IMG/VR virus record: IMGVR_UViG_3300017757_001866 | Span: 1-32,251 of that record | Reading direction: 5' to 3' (one strand) | DNA length: 32,251 nucleotides | DNA from: a virus | Shown: positions 23,684-30,911 of the stretch, in pieces | How positions within the stretch are numbered: position 1 is the first letter of the stretch | Layout: every line of letters begins with the position of its first letter | Made by a program: the position numbers and the translations under genes | Notes under the pieces: model-generated | The model's input: the letters and a program-made list of their open reading frames with translations, nothing else | Told to the model about the DNA's origin: nothing | Databases searched by the model: none

Positions 23684-23888
23684 AAGTTTTAAAGAATATA
23701 TGGGTGTCACAGGTGTTAGAATTGGTGGCGTAGATAACGCACACCCTATGGCCTCTCTTGGTGATACACCACCAAAAGGAACAGGCAGTAGAGATAATAG
23801 AGGCGTTGGTTTGAACGCAAGTAAAAATAAAAAAGATACACCTTTGTATAAGTATTTACAAAAAAAAGGTGTAATAAAAAAGGATTAG
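23676..23888 (+). CDS. Small protein with MTKSFKEYM start
   Basis: A 70-residue basic protein, start ATG 23676, overlapping the previous stop by eight bases. It begins MTKSFKEYMGVTGVRIGGVD, sharing the S/K-F-K-x-Y core of the CTS-like N-termini but lacking the final Glu. A Gly/Asn-rich centre and a basic end (YKYLQKKGVIKKD) follow. Unknown function. Confidence 0.65.
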   Translation: MTKSFKEYMGVTGVRIGGVDNAHPMASLGDTPPKGTGSRDNRGVGLNASKNKKDTPLYKYLQKKGVIKKD

Positions 23889-23889
23889 T

Positions 23890-24471
23890 ATGGAACTAGT
23901 AATAGGTTTAGCAATAAAATTTTGGATGTGGACAGTTTTAATTGCTTTAATAATTTTAGGTTTTGTTATCAATTTGTTTGATAAAAAGAAACCTAAATGT
24001 CACACATTCTCATTCGGAGATTATCCGTTAATGAAACCTTTAAAGATTGCCACAAAGGGTAAAGGTTTTTTCAAAATGATTTTAATGTGGATACTCGGTG
24101 TTAGACATTGGGAAATCGCAAAAGATTTTGAATACACATTAAACGGAGAGAAATTCGTTATACCAGCAGGTTTTAAATTTGATGGTGCAAGTATACCAAA
24201 ATTCTTGCATCCGTTTTTATCACCAGTTGGTGTGCTTTTAATAGGTGGACTGGTACACGATTATGCTTACAAGTTTGAGACACTATTAAAAAAAAATAAG
24301 ACAGATACATTAGGTACTATATCTCAAAAGAGAGCAGACGAAATCTTTAGAGACATTGGTATCGGAGTAAATGGTTTCTATCTTATGAACTACTTAGCTT
24401 ACTGGTCATTAAGACTTGGTGGTTTTATGGCGTGGAATAAACACCGTAAAGTCAACGCTAAGATTAAATAA
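23890..24471 (+). CDS. DUF1353-like protein with N-terminal TM
   Basis: A 193-residue protein. Residues 6-28 form a hydrophobic membrane segment. The remaining part contains FVIPAGFKFDGASIPKFL and GLVHDYAYKF, matching the DUF1353 core (VP-GF-TDxAS-P ... HDxLY) seen in phage proteins of unknown function. D98 and the HD pair (H123, D124) resemble a metal-binding site. It directly precedes the small TM gene and spanin-like pair, suggesting a role around the envelope or lysis. Whether it is an endolysin is not shown by the sequence. Confidence 0.82.
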   Translation: MELVIGLAIKFWMWTVLIALIILGFVINLFDKKKPKCHTFSFGDYPLMKPLKIATKGKGFFKMILMWILGVRHWEIAKDFEYTLNGEKFVIPAGFKFDGASIPKFLHPFLSPVGVLLIGGLVHDYAYKFETLLKKNKTDTLGTISQKRADEIFRDIGIGVNGFYLMNYLAYWSLRLGGFMAWNKHRKVNAKIK

Positions 24472-24491
24472 AATAAAAAGGAGGTTCAAGT

Positions 24492-24650
24492 ATGAACTGG
24501 ATAATGTCAAGAGTAAAAGAGATGTCAAGTTGGTCAGGCGCAGGTTTGATTGGTCTTGGTGCAATGATTATATTAGGAGGTCCGTTTGTTAACATGTTAG
24601 CATGGGCGGCCGTTGTTTGGGGAATTATATCCATAGTAAAAAAGGACTGA
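24492..24650 (+). CDS. 52-residue two-TM protein, holin candidate
   Basis: ATG 24492 is preceded by AAAAAGGAGG (24476-24485), a strong ribosome site. The product opens MNWIMSRVKEMSSWSGAGLI and continues with hydrophobic segments split by GGPF, then a KKD end, so one or two membrane helices with a short basic tail. It sits upstream of the spanin-like pair. Small size, TM content and position fit a holin or antiholin, but sequence alone cannot separate these from other small membrane proteins. Confidence 0.75.
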   Translation: MNWIMSRVKEMSSWSGAGLIGLGAMIILGGPFVNMLAWAAVVWGIISIVKKD

Positions 24651-24654
24651 TTGG

Positions 24655-25119
24655 ATGGGAATTAGATTATTTTTTATAGGACTTATAGTCACCGCCTTAG
24701 CCGGCGGTGGCTTCTATGTTATGAAGTTGCAAAAAGATAATGCAATTTTAAAAGCAAATGCTATTAAGTTAGAGAGTGCTGTATCTGAACAAAAAATACT
24801 AATAGAAAATCAAAAAAAAGACTTTGAAGCCATACTAACGGCTAACAAAGAACTGAATGAATTAATGGGTAAATTGAAAACGGATTTTGCCGAACTAGAT
24901 AAAAGATTTAATAAGAAAAACAGAGACATTGGTTTACTTGCAATTGAAAAAACAAAAGTAATTGAAAGAATAACTAATAGTGCTGGTGATAAAGCTGCGA
25001 GATGTATTGAAATTGCAAGTGGTTCACCACTAACGGAGAAAGAGATTAATGCTACAAAGAAGTCTGAAATTAATGCAGAGTGTCCTTCTATTGCTAATCC
25101 TAACTACATTCCTTACTAG
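24655..25119 (+). CDS. Rz-like inner-membrane spanin candidate
   Basis: A 154-residue protein: residues 3-22 are a membrane anchor (RLFFIGLIVTALAGGGFYVM), followed by a long coiled coil (about 25-100) and a C-terminal part with two Cys. This layout is that of Rz-type i-spanins, which disrupt the outer membrane in the last step of lysis. The 3' end overlaps, out of frame, an o-spanin-like lipoprotein gene, a classic Rz/Rz1 arrangement. Homology to T4 PseT.3 is not evident, so the call rests on architecture. Confidence 0.75.
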   Translation: MGIRLFFIGLIVTALAGGGFYVMKLQKDNAILKANAIKLESAVSEQKILIENQKKDFEAILTANKELNELMGKLKTDFAELDKRFNKKNRDIGLLAIEKTKVIERITNSAGDKAARCIEIASGSPLTEKEINATKKSEINAECPSIANPNYIPY

Positions 25120-25429
25120 TTGTAGTAGTGTAAAAGAATTAAGCATATTTAAAGAAGAAGTACCAAGAGCAAAACTTAATTTAGAAAAACCAACTCCATT
25201 ACAAATGGAGAAAATTCAATGGCATATTATCACAAGTGAAAATGCCGCTGAAGTGTTTGCTAAATTAGAAAAAGATGGTATAGACCCGGTGTTATGGGGT
25301 TTGACAGATAAAGACTTTGAAATGTTAGCTAAGAACTTTGCACAAATAAGAAATAAAATGGTAGAAACAAATGCCATACTAGAAAAGTACCAAAAATACT
25401 ATGAAAGTGAAGAGGTAAAAGATGAGTAG
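25049..25429 (+). CDS. Rz1-like lipoprotein (outer-membrane spanin candidate)
   Basis: A 126-residue protein that begins inside the previous gene in another frame. Its N-terminus has basic residues, a hydrophobic core (SVLLLLILTTFLT) and the lipobox LTSC with C25, so a lipoprotein is predicted. The mature part is charged and helical, with a proline-containing stretch (EKPTPLQMEK). It is longer than typical Rz1, which makes the spanin call less firm. The 71-bp overlap with the i-spanin candidate supports it. GGAG lies ten bases upstream of ATG 25049. Confidence 0.75.
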   Translation: MLQRSLKLMQSVLLLLILTTFLTSCSSVKELSIFKEEVPRAKLNLEKPTPLQMEKIQWHIITSENAAEVFAKLEKDGIDPVLWGLTDKDFEMLAKNFAQIRNKMVETNAILEKYQKYYESEEVKDE

Positions 25430-25877
25430 ACCAATATCGGTAGATGACAACACAGCTGTTGCAATGCCAATTAGGAATATGCTCGCTATAATCGGTGCTG
25501 TAGCCGTTGGCGTATGGAGCTATTTCGGTATAGTAGAACGCCTAAACATATCAGAAACTAAAATAACATTATTAGAAAAAGATTTAGTACAAGCAACAGA
25601 AATGTTAGTAGTTGACTTGGAAAAGAATACAGAGTTTAGAATTAAATGGCCAAGAGGTGAAATGGGTAGTTTACCTGCCGATTCCGAGCAATTTATGTTG
25701 ATTGAGGATTTATATAAGACCGTGGAAAAGATGGAAGAACACATTGAAGGTATGATGAACAACAAATTAGAAATCGGTTTCTTAAAAGAACAAATGAATA
25801 AGGCTAAAGAAGATATTGAAAAACTAAAAGACGCAGACAGAGAGATTGTCTATAAGAACGGAAACGGAACACACTAA
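25422..25877 (+). CDS. TM-anchored coiled-coil protein
   Basis: A 151-residue protein. After a short N-terminus (MSRPISVDDNTAVAMPIRN) comes a single TM helix (about 20-36), then a short region with KNTEFRIKWPRGEMGSLPAD and a C-terminal coiled coil (about 90-140). The FRIKWPRGExGxLP motif is familiar from marine T4-like phages. Overlaps the previous gene by eight bases and the next by one. Function unknown; membrane or virion role likely. Confidence 0.8.
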   Translation: MSRPISVDDNTAVAMPIRNMLAIIGAVAVGVWSYFGIVERLNISETKITLLEKDLVQATEMLVVDLEKNTEFRIKWPRGEMGSLPADSEQFMLIEDLYKTVEKMEEHIEGMMNNKLEIGFLKEQMNKAKEDIEKLKDADREIVYKNGNGTH

Positions 25878-26095
25878 TGATTGAAACAATTGTAGCGCTA
25901 CTTATGATTGTAAATAATGAAATTAAGGAGCATAGAATCCAAGACACTATGTCAATTTGTCTCAAAGGAAAAAGGATAGCCGAGAGACAAATTAAAGCCA
26001 ACGGTAGTGTACAGTATTCTTGTATAAAATCCAAGGCTGAGCTGGAAACAAATATTGACGGTTCGGTTGGAATTAAAGCTCTGATACTTGAATAA
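25877..26095 (+). CDS. Small hypothetical protein
   Basis: A 72-residue protein with an overlapping start (TAATG) after the coiled-coil gene. The first 13 residues are hydrophobic (MIETIVALLMIVN), and the remainder has two Cys (SICLKG, YSCIKS). It may be anchored or exported through this short hydrophobic start, but it is too short and acidic there for a confident signal-peptide call. No homologue recognised. Confidence 0.65.
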   Translation: MIETIVALLMIVNNEIKEHRIQDTMSICLKGKRIAERQIKANGSVQYSCIKSKAELETNIDGSVGIKALILE

Positions 26096-26103
26096 CTTAA
26101 TCG

Positions 26104-26111
26104 TATAAATA
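26104..26111 (+). promoter_or_regulatory. T4-type late promoter TATAAATA
   Basis: An exact late box nine bases after the stop at 26095. The expected start near 26118 would give a 120-base leader for the exported protein gene at 26238, with small possible hairpins such as TGTG-ATTTAA-CACA and CATA-ATAC-TATG. Confidence 0.65.
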
Positions 26112-26237
26112 TAATTAATAACCTACACATAATAATATTGTGAAAGGATCCACAAGGATTGCATAGATTTTGCATGGGTACTTTCATAATACTATGATGA
26201 ATGATATGTGATTTAACACATTTAGGGAAAAACAAAC

Positions 26238-27071
26238 ATGAAAAGACTATTTACAGGTCTTTTATTATGTTTCGTAATGGGATTTACACAAGTGACATTT
26301 GCGGACACCACTTCAAATGGTGCCACGACCAACGCACAAACTAATACTAGTGGCTCTAACACTACCATTTCTGGTGGTTACAGCCAAGAAGCAACAACCA
26401 CATACCAAAGTGGTTCGTCTAGCAATACCACATCATCAACAACAAATACTACTAACGCCTATTCAGGTGACACTAGAGTGGTATCTTCAGCTTCATCTCC
26501 ATCTATGTCAGCAATGTCACAGGATTTATGTGTAGTAGGAATGAGTGCTGGTGTATCTACATTTGGTGTAGGTTTATCAGGTGGTACATATAGAACAGAT
26601 GAAAATTGTGAAAGAATAAAATTAAGTAAAGTTTTAAATGACCTAGGAATGAAGGTGGCGGCTGTGTCAATCCTTTGTCAGGATCCTAGAGTGTTCTTTG
26701 CAATGGAACAATCCGGGACACCATGCCCCTTTGAAGGCAAAATCGGAGCAGACGCAAAAGCACAATGGAAATTGTATGGTAAGTTAAGACCAGACTATGA
26801 CCAATATACAGAAAGATTAAAAGTTGTTCAAAAGGCAGACAAGATAGAGGCTAAAAGAGTTGAAGAAGAAAGAATAGAAGCAGAGAAAAAGGCCGAAGAA
26901 GAAAGAATAACAAGACTTAAAAAAATTGAAGAAGATAAAAAAAGATTATCAACAGAAATAGAGAATGAAGCATGGAATGATGTTGATAAAGAAACAGTTA
27001 GTGAGGGTGTTGTCGAAAAAAAGTCAGAAAAAAAAACTTCAATCACCAATTTCAACGGGAACGGGAGATAA
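26238..27071 (+). CDS. Exported Ser/Thr/Asn-rich protein
   Basis: A 277-residue protein with a clear signal peptide (MKRLFTGLLLCFVMGFTQVT, cut near FA|DT). Residues 23-90 are low-complexity Thr/Ser/Asn/Gln. A Cys-containing folded middle follows (DLCVVGMSAGVSTFGVGLSG, then SILCQDPRVFFAMEQSGTPC). Residues from about 200 on form a highly charged helix rich in Glu/Lys. AGGGA precedes ATG 26238 and a late box lies upstream. It should reach the periplasm or beyond late in infection. Its function is unknown; it may be related to envelope remodelling or superinfection exclusion (inference). Confidence 0.82.
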   Translation: MKRLFTGLLLCFVMGFTQVTFADTTSNGATTNAQTNTSGSNTTISGGYSQEATTTYQSGSSSNTTSSTTNTTNAYSGDTRVVSSASSPSMSAMSQDLCVVGMSAGVSTFGVGLSGGTYRTDENCERIKLSKVLNDLGMKVAAVSILCQDPRVFFAMEQSGTPCPFEGKIGADAKAQWKLYGKLRPDYDQYTERLKVVQKADKIEAKRVEEERIEAEKKAEEERITRLKKIEEDKKRLSTEIENEAWNDVDKETVSEGVVEKKSEKKTSITNFNGNGR

Positions 27072-27078
27072 ATAAATT

Positions 27079-27198
27079 ATGGATTATGATACCATTAGCA
27101 TTATTATTTGGAGTAGCATTGTAATATATGGCGCATACAAATTTTATATGTGGGTGCATAGCCTTAATCCTTACGATTTTAGCGACAAGTCAAAGTAA
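27079..27198 (+). CDS. 39-residue TM peptide overlapping the next gene
   Basis: ATG 27079 with GGAG at 27064-27067. The product begins MDYDTISIIIWSSIVIYGAY and has one predicted TM helix and a short polar tail. It overlaps the start of the exported gene at 27128 in another frame. Supported by ribosome site and TM pattern only; coding status is uncertain. Confidence 0.4.
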   Translation: MDYDTISIIIWSSIVIYGAYKFYMWVHSLNPYDFSDKSK

Positions 27199-28903
27199 GG
27201 CTGAGACAGCAACCACAGGAAACTTATTACCTAACGCAGGTGATGGCGTAAACACGAATGTACAATCATCTAATTCAACGATAGATGGTATAGATAGTGC
27301 TACAGGATTCACACTTAACGGTATAACAGATTTCTCACAATCATATAACGAACTAGAGGCACAAGGTACTGGTACAGTATCAGCCTCTGGTACACTTGTT
27401 GATATCACAACAACAACTCAATCAGGAAACTCTCATACAACCACAACCACATCTTTAGATGGTGGTGTAAACTTAACTGCTGTCACAGAGGTGCAAAACT
27501 GTGAGTGGTCAGGTTCATCAAGTCAATGTGGTCAAGCAACAAATGGTAGAGATACCTTTTCAACAACTATCAAAATATTAGATGTAGATGGTTCAACTCT
27601 AGTAACCACTACACAAACAAGAAATAATGACGCTGGTTATAGAGACCAATCACACACATATACAGATACAGCAATTCATACTGGCGAGGGTGCTAGAGGT
27701 TGGGATTGGCAATGGCAAGGTGTTGATGGTAATAATCCTAGTGATACAGGCGCAGTAGGTCCTAATTTAATAGGTGCAAGTTTAACTGCCACATTATTAG
27801 ACATTAATTACACACCTATTTCCGAAGAGACACAAGAAGAGATTGAAAATGTCAATGAGAAAATTGTTGAAGTAGAAGAAATACTTGAAGATTTACCACC
27901 ATTAGAAGAGATGATAGAGTTTGAACAAATTACTCTATTACCACCAGTTATGGAAATAGAAGAGATAGAGATAAAAGAAATTAAAATAGAAGAATTCAAA
28001 GAGATATTTGAGACCAATTTTAAAGAGGTCTTAATAGAAGAGAATTTGATTGAAGAATTCGAAACTCAATTAATAGAGGAGAGTATTACAGAGGAAGAAT
28101 TCTTTGAAGAGGTGTCTAGTATGATGACGGCAGGATTTAAAGAAGAATTTGAAGAGATAAAAGCACCTCCTATGGAAGAAGAGATAGAAGAAACTAAATT
28201 CGAAGAAACAACAATCGTGGAGGAAGAAAATGCAATAACAACCCCAGCTAAGGAAGAGGAAATTCAAGAAGAGAAAATTGAAGAAACAAATTCACAAGAA
28301 GAGGGAGAAACGAATGCTACTAACAACACAGAGGAACCTGAAACCACTAACACACAGGAAACTGTACAAAGTAATGAAGAAGATGAGACGACTGGACAAG
28401 AGGACGAAACTGTACCTACTAAACGAGAGGTGGATGAGACTGAGGAAACAGAAGGACAGACGGAGAAGGAGAGCAATGTCGAAACTGTGGAAGATAAATC
28501 AGAATTATCTATTAAAGACGGGACAGTTGATACCAAAGTTAGCAGCATAACCGAAAAGGTTGCAAGAATAATTAAGAAATTAGAAGCTAAATTAAAAAGA
28601 GTTGATGATAAGTTAAATGCGACTGCCTATGTACTGGCTGTAGGTTTACAATCAACCCAGCCAGACATTGGCGAATATATAAATAAAAGAATATACGGTA
28701 ACCAAAAAAAATTGATTGGAATACCTAATGATGATTTCTTTGACAATATAAATAGAATAGAACAGCAACAGATATATACAGAGGTATCCTTAACGGCCTA
28801 CACAAGTAATGACCCAATTGCTGTACAAAACCGTCTCTTAAACGAGATAGATTTTAAAAAGAATAAACTAAAGGCAGAAATAGCCGCATTAAGGAGTAAT
28901 TAA
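27128..28903 (+). CDS. Exported protein with an extremely acidic central region
   Basis: A 591-residue protein. The N-terminus (MAHTNFICGCIALILTILAT) is a signal peptide, probably cut at SKA|ET. Residues 26-230 are beta-like and Thr/Ser/Asn/Gly-rich (e.g. WQWQGVDGNNPSDTG). Residues about 230-470 are extremely Glu-rich with repeated I-E-E-like units. The C-terminal 120 residues contain a basic coiled coil (IIKKLEAKLKRVDDKLNA) and an alpha-helical end. The ribosome site is weak, so the start is less certain than the frame. Unknown function. Exported and highly acidic, it may bind cations or envelope components; this is inference. Confidence 0.8.
   Translation: MAHTNFICGCIALILTILATSQSKAETATTGNLLPNAGDGVNTNVQSSNSTIDGIDSATGFTLNGITDFSQSYNELEAQGTGTVSASGTLVDITTTTQSGNSHTTTTTSLDGGVNLTAVTEVQNCEWSGSSSQCGQATNGRDTFSTTIKILDVDGSTLVTTTQTRNNDAGYRDQSHTYTDTAIHTGEGARGWDWQWQGVDGNNPSDTGAVGPNLIGASLTATLLDINYTPISEETQEEIENVNEKIVEVEEILEDLPPLEEMIEFEQITLLPPVMEIEEIEIKEIKIEEFKEIFETNFKEVLIEENLIEEFETQLIEESITEEEFFEEVSSMMTAGFKEEFEEIKAPPMEEEIEETKFEETTIVEEENAITTPAKEEEIQEEKIEETNSQEEGETNATNNTEEPETTNTQETVQSNEEDETTGQEDETVPTKREVDETEETEGQTEKESNVETVEDKSELSIKDGTVDTKVSSITEKVARIIKKLEAKLKRVDDKLNATAYVLAVGLQSTQPDIGEYINKRIYGNQKKLIGIPNDDFFDNINRIEQQQIYTEVSLTAYTSNDPIAVQNRLLNEIDFKKNKLKAEIAALRSN
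28678..28685 (+). promoter_or_regulatory. Possible T4-type late promoter TATAAATA (intragenic)
   Basis: An exact late box inside the exported-protein gene, 218 bases before ATG 28903. It could serve the two membrane coiled-coil genes; an intragenic chance match in AT-rich DNA is equally possible. Confidence 0.3.
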
Positions 28904-29310
28904 TGAAGAATTTAATGGACAAACTTTCAACTTACGCTGCTCTCGTAGGTGTAATTGGTGCTATTGGTGGCGGCTTTTATACATGGGGCGAATTCAATAC
29001 AAGACTATCAGCAATCGAAGGTAAAAAATCAGCAACATATGATTTGTCAGGTATAAGTCAAAACAGCGAAGCAATTGCTGTCGTTGAAGAAAAAATTGGT
29101 AAACTAGATTTATCTGGTATTGCAATTGTAGAAAAATCTTCTAAAGATAATACAAAGGCAATCGAAGAGAACGAAGAGTGGATTGAAGAAGTTGAAGTTA
29201 AAACAAATAATGTTGTCAAAGACACAGCAGTATTAAGTAAAGAGCTTGAACTTTTAAAATTAGAATTAGAAGAACTTAAGCTTAAAGCAAAAAATCCGTT
29301 GAGCCAGTAA
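28903..29310 (+). CDS. N-terminally anchored coiled-coil protein
   Basis: A 135-residue protein with AAGGAG six bases before ATG 28903. TM residues lie at about 10-27 (TYAALVGVIGAIGGGFYTWG), and the rest is a long coiled coil (about 45-130) ending KLKAKNPLSQ. It is followed immediately by a coiled-coil protein with the TM at the opposite end. Function unknown; membrane scaffolding is inference. Confidence 0.8.
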   Translation: MKNLMDKLSTYAALVGVIGAIGGGFYTWGEFNTRLSAIEGKKSATYDLSGISQNSEAIAVVEEKIGKLDLSGIAIVEKSSKDNTKAIEENEEWIEEVEVKTNNVVKDTAVLSKELELLKLELEELKLKAKNPLSQ

Positions 29311-29314
29311 GAAA

Positions 29315-29752
29315 ATGTTGAACGAGCAAGGTCAACAGACTTCCGAAATCAAAGTCGAAATCGCAGGTATCAAAAAAGATATTGAGAATGTAAAAGGTCT
29401 TAATAGTAGAATTGATACGGCTATTGATAAACTTACAGATGTATCTACATCTATTAAGCAAATGCTTGCTGTTCACGAAGAGAAAATCCAGAGACAAGAA
29501 CAAATTGATGAGATTATCTTTGATAAACTCAAAGAGAGGGCTGGAGAAATTGATAATGTACATAGAGAATTATCAAAAGAAATCCAACATGTAGAAAAGC
29601 GATTACTTGTAGAAATTAAGCAACTCAAGCTTGACATTGGCGGGAGAGTTGGTATACTAGAGAAATACAGATGGTTGATTATGGGTGGTGCTTTTGTTAT
29701 AGGTTGGTTTATTGCCTTAAACGGTTCAGAAATATTATCCATGATGAAGTAG
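29315..29752 (+). CDS. C-terminally anchored coiled-coil protein
   Basis: A 145-residue protein, mostly coiled coil (residues 5-110), with a C-terminal membrane helix (WLIMGGAFVIGWFIALNGSE). Weak ribosome site, but a clear frame. It follows the N-anchored coiled-coil gene by four bases. The pair could form an antiparallel or complementary membrane complex, but this is untested. Immediately downstream of its stop lies the structured terminator. Confidence 0.8.
   Translation: MLNEQGQQTSEIKVEIAGIKKDIENVKGLNSRIDTAIDKLTDVSTSIKQMLAVHEEKIQRQEQIDEIIFDKLKERAGEIDNVHRELSKEIQHVEKRLLVEIKQLKLDIGGRVGILEKYRWLIMGGAFVIGWFIALNGSEILSMMK
29631..29658 (+). promoter_or_regulatory. Low-confidence intragenic promoter (TTGACA-16-TATACT)
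   Basis: TTGACA (29631-29636) and TATACT (29653-29658) with a 16-bp spacer and TGg extended -10 lie inside the preceding gene. A transcript started here would run about 140 bases into the terminator, the size of a small RNA. Confidence 0.25.
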
Positions 29753-29812
29753 ACCTCCAGCTGGAGCGGTTCTGTTGAAAAAACAGCGCCGGAATGGCGG
29801 AGGTATTTTTTT
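29753..29812 (+). terminator. Branched terminator / structured RNA element
   Basis: Directly after the stop codon, ACCTCC (29753-29758) pairs with GGAGGT (29799-29804), enclosing CTGTT-GAAAA-AACAG (29772-29786) with a CGG/CCG extension, then a seven-T run (29806-29812). This is a rho-independent terminator-like layout with unusual inner branches. Confidence 0.7.
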
Positions 29813-29813
29813 C

Positions 29814-29833
29814 GCTGGAAAGTTTTTTCCAGC
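29814..29833 (+). other. Perfect eight-bp hairpin before primase promoter
   Basis: GCTGGAAA (29814-29821), loop GTTT, TTTCCAGC (29826-29833). It lies between the T-run of the terminator and the -35 at 29835, so it may reinforce termination or act as a small regulatory structure. Confidence 0.55.
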
Positions 29834-29834
29834 A

Positions 29835-29863
29835 TTGACAATCTGGTCAGTTTAGTGTATATT
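29835..29863 (+). promoter_or_regulatory. sigma70-type promoter (TTGACA-17-TATATT)
   Basis: TTGACA (29835-29840), 17 bp, TATATT (29858-29863). Transcription should start near 29870, so the in-frame GTG 29866 would lie upstream of the message; this supports the ATG at 29896 for the primase. Confidence 0.7.
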
Positions 29864-29895
29864 ATGTGTATATCGAATATTATGAGAAAAGTGCT

Positions 29896-30900
29896 ATGTC
29901 CAGTTATATTGATTTAAAATTTATAGATGAACTATCTTTAAGATTATCACAATTTAAGAAGAAAGGTGATTACCTTTTTAACTTTAGATGTCCTCATTGT
30001 GGTGATTCCAAGAAGTCCAAAACAAAGGCGAGAGCTTATTTCTATCGTATAAAGAACGATATGTTTTTCAAATGCCACAATTGTGGTGAGGGTCAAAATC
30101 TACAAAACTTTATAAAGTATATTGACCCTAGTATGAGTGAAAGATATACTTTAGAACGATACAAAGGCTCTGCTCCTTCCACGCAAAAACCTAAGTTTGA
30201 TTTTAAACCAGTCAAATTTAAAGACACAGGTGTGTTAGATAACTTGAAGTCTATTAACGACTTACAAGACGACCATCCTGTGAAGAAATATATTTTAAAG
30301 AGAATGATACCTAAAGAGTATTATTCAAAACTTTTTTTATGTGATAAGTTTATGTCGTTTGTTAACATACACAAACCAGGAACTTTTCCACATACAAAAG
30401 GCGAACATCCTAGATTGATAATACCTTTCTATGATGTTAATGGTGATGTCTTTGCCTTTCAAGGCAGAGCATTTGGTAAAGAACAACCAAAATACTTAAC
30501 TATTAAACTAGACGATACTAAAGATAAAATTTATGGTTTAGAAAACCTAAATCTTCAACAACATATTCACATTGTTGAAGGTCCTATTGATAGTATGTTT
30601 ATAGATAATAGTATAGCGTGTGCTGGTGCTGACTTAAAATTTGACAGAGTGACGCCTGAAAATATAACATATATATTTGATAACGAACCTCGAAACAAAG
30701 AGATTGTTAAAAGAATGTATGATATTGTAGAAGAAGGATTCAACCTTGTCGTGTGGCCAGATGACATGCGACATAAAGATATTAATGATTTAATTATTTC
30801 AGGAATGAGTAAAAACGAAGTAAGCAATCTTATAAGTACCAATACTTATTCTAAACTCGAAGCTGTCGCTAAACTAAACTACTTTAAGAAGTGTAATTAA
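29896..30900 (+). CDS. 61: DNA primase (T4 gp61-like)
   Basis: A 334-residue primase. I use ATG 29896 because the promoter start near 29870 excludes GTG 29866. An N-terminal zinc finger is visible: FNFRCPHCGDSKKSKTKARA followed by FFKCHNCGEGQNL (four Cys). The middle has a TOPRIM-like part: EGPIDSMFID, with the conserved Glu of the TOPRIM fold, and IFDNEPRNKE, with the D-N replacing D-x-D. VVWPDDMRHKDINDLI further supports it. The finger plus TOPRIM order fits the gp61/DnaG class. It should make RNA primers and pair with the gp41 helicase. Confidence 0.93.
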   Translation: MSSYIDLKFIDELSLRLSQFKKKGDYLFNFRCPHCGDSKKSKTKARAYFYRIKNDMFFKCHNCGEGQNLQNFIKYIDPSMSERYTLERYKGSAPSTQKPKFDFKPVKFKDTGVLDNLKSINDLQDDHPVKKYILKRMIPKEYYSKLFLCDKFMSFVNIHKPGTFPHTKGEHPRLIIPFYDVNGDVFAFQGRAFGKEQPKYLTIKLDDTKDKIYGLENLNLQQHIHIVEGPIDSMFIDNSIACAGADLKFDRVTPENITYIFDNEPRNKEIVKRMYDIVEEGFNLVVWPDDMRHKDINDLIISGMSKNEVSNLISTNTYSKLEAVAKLNYFKKCN

Positions 30901-30911
30901 AAGGGAAAACA

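Noticed and set aside
27190-28548. Several long open frames on the - strand opposite the acidic exported gene
   Set aside because: They mirror the repetitive Glu/Thr codons of the + strand gene and are Ser-rich low complexity with no ribosome sites; they are compositional shadows.
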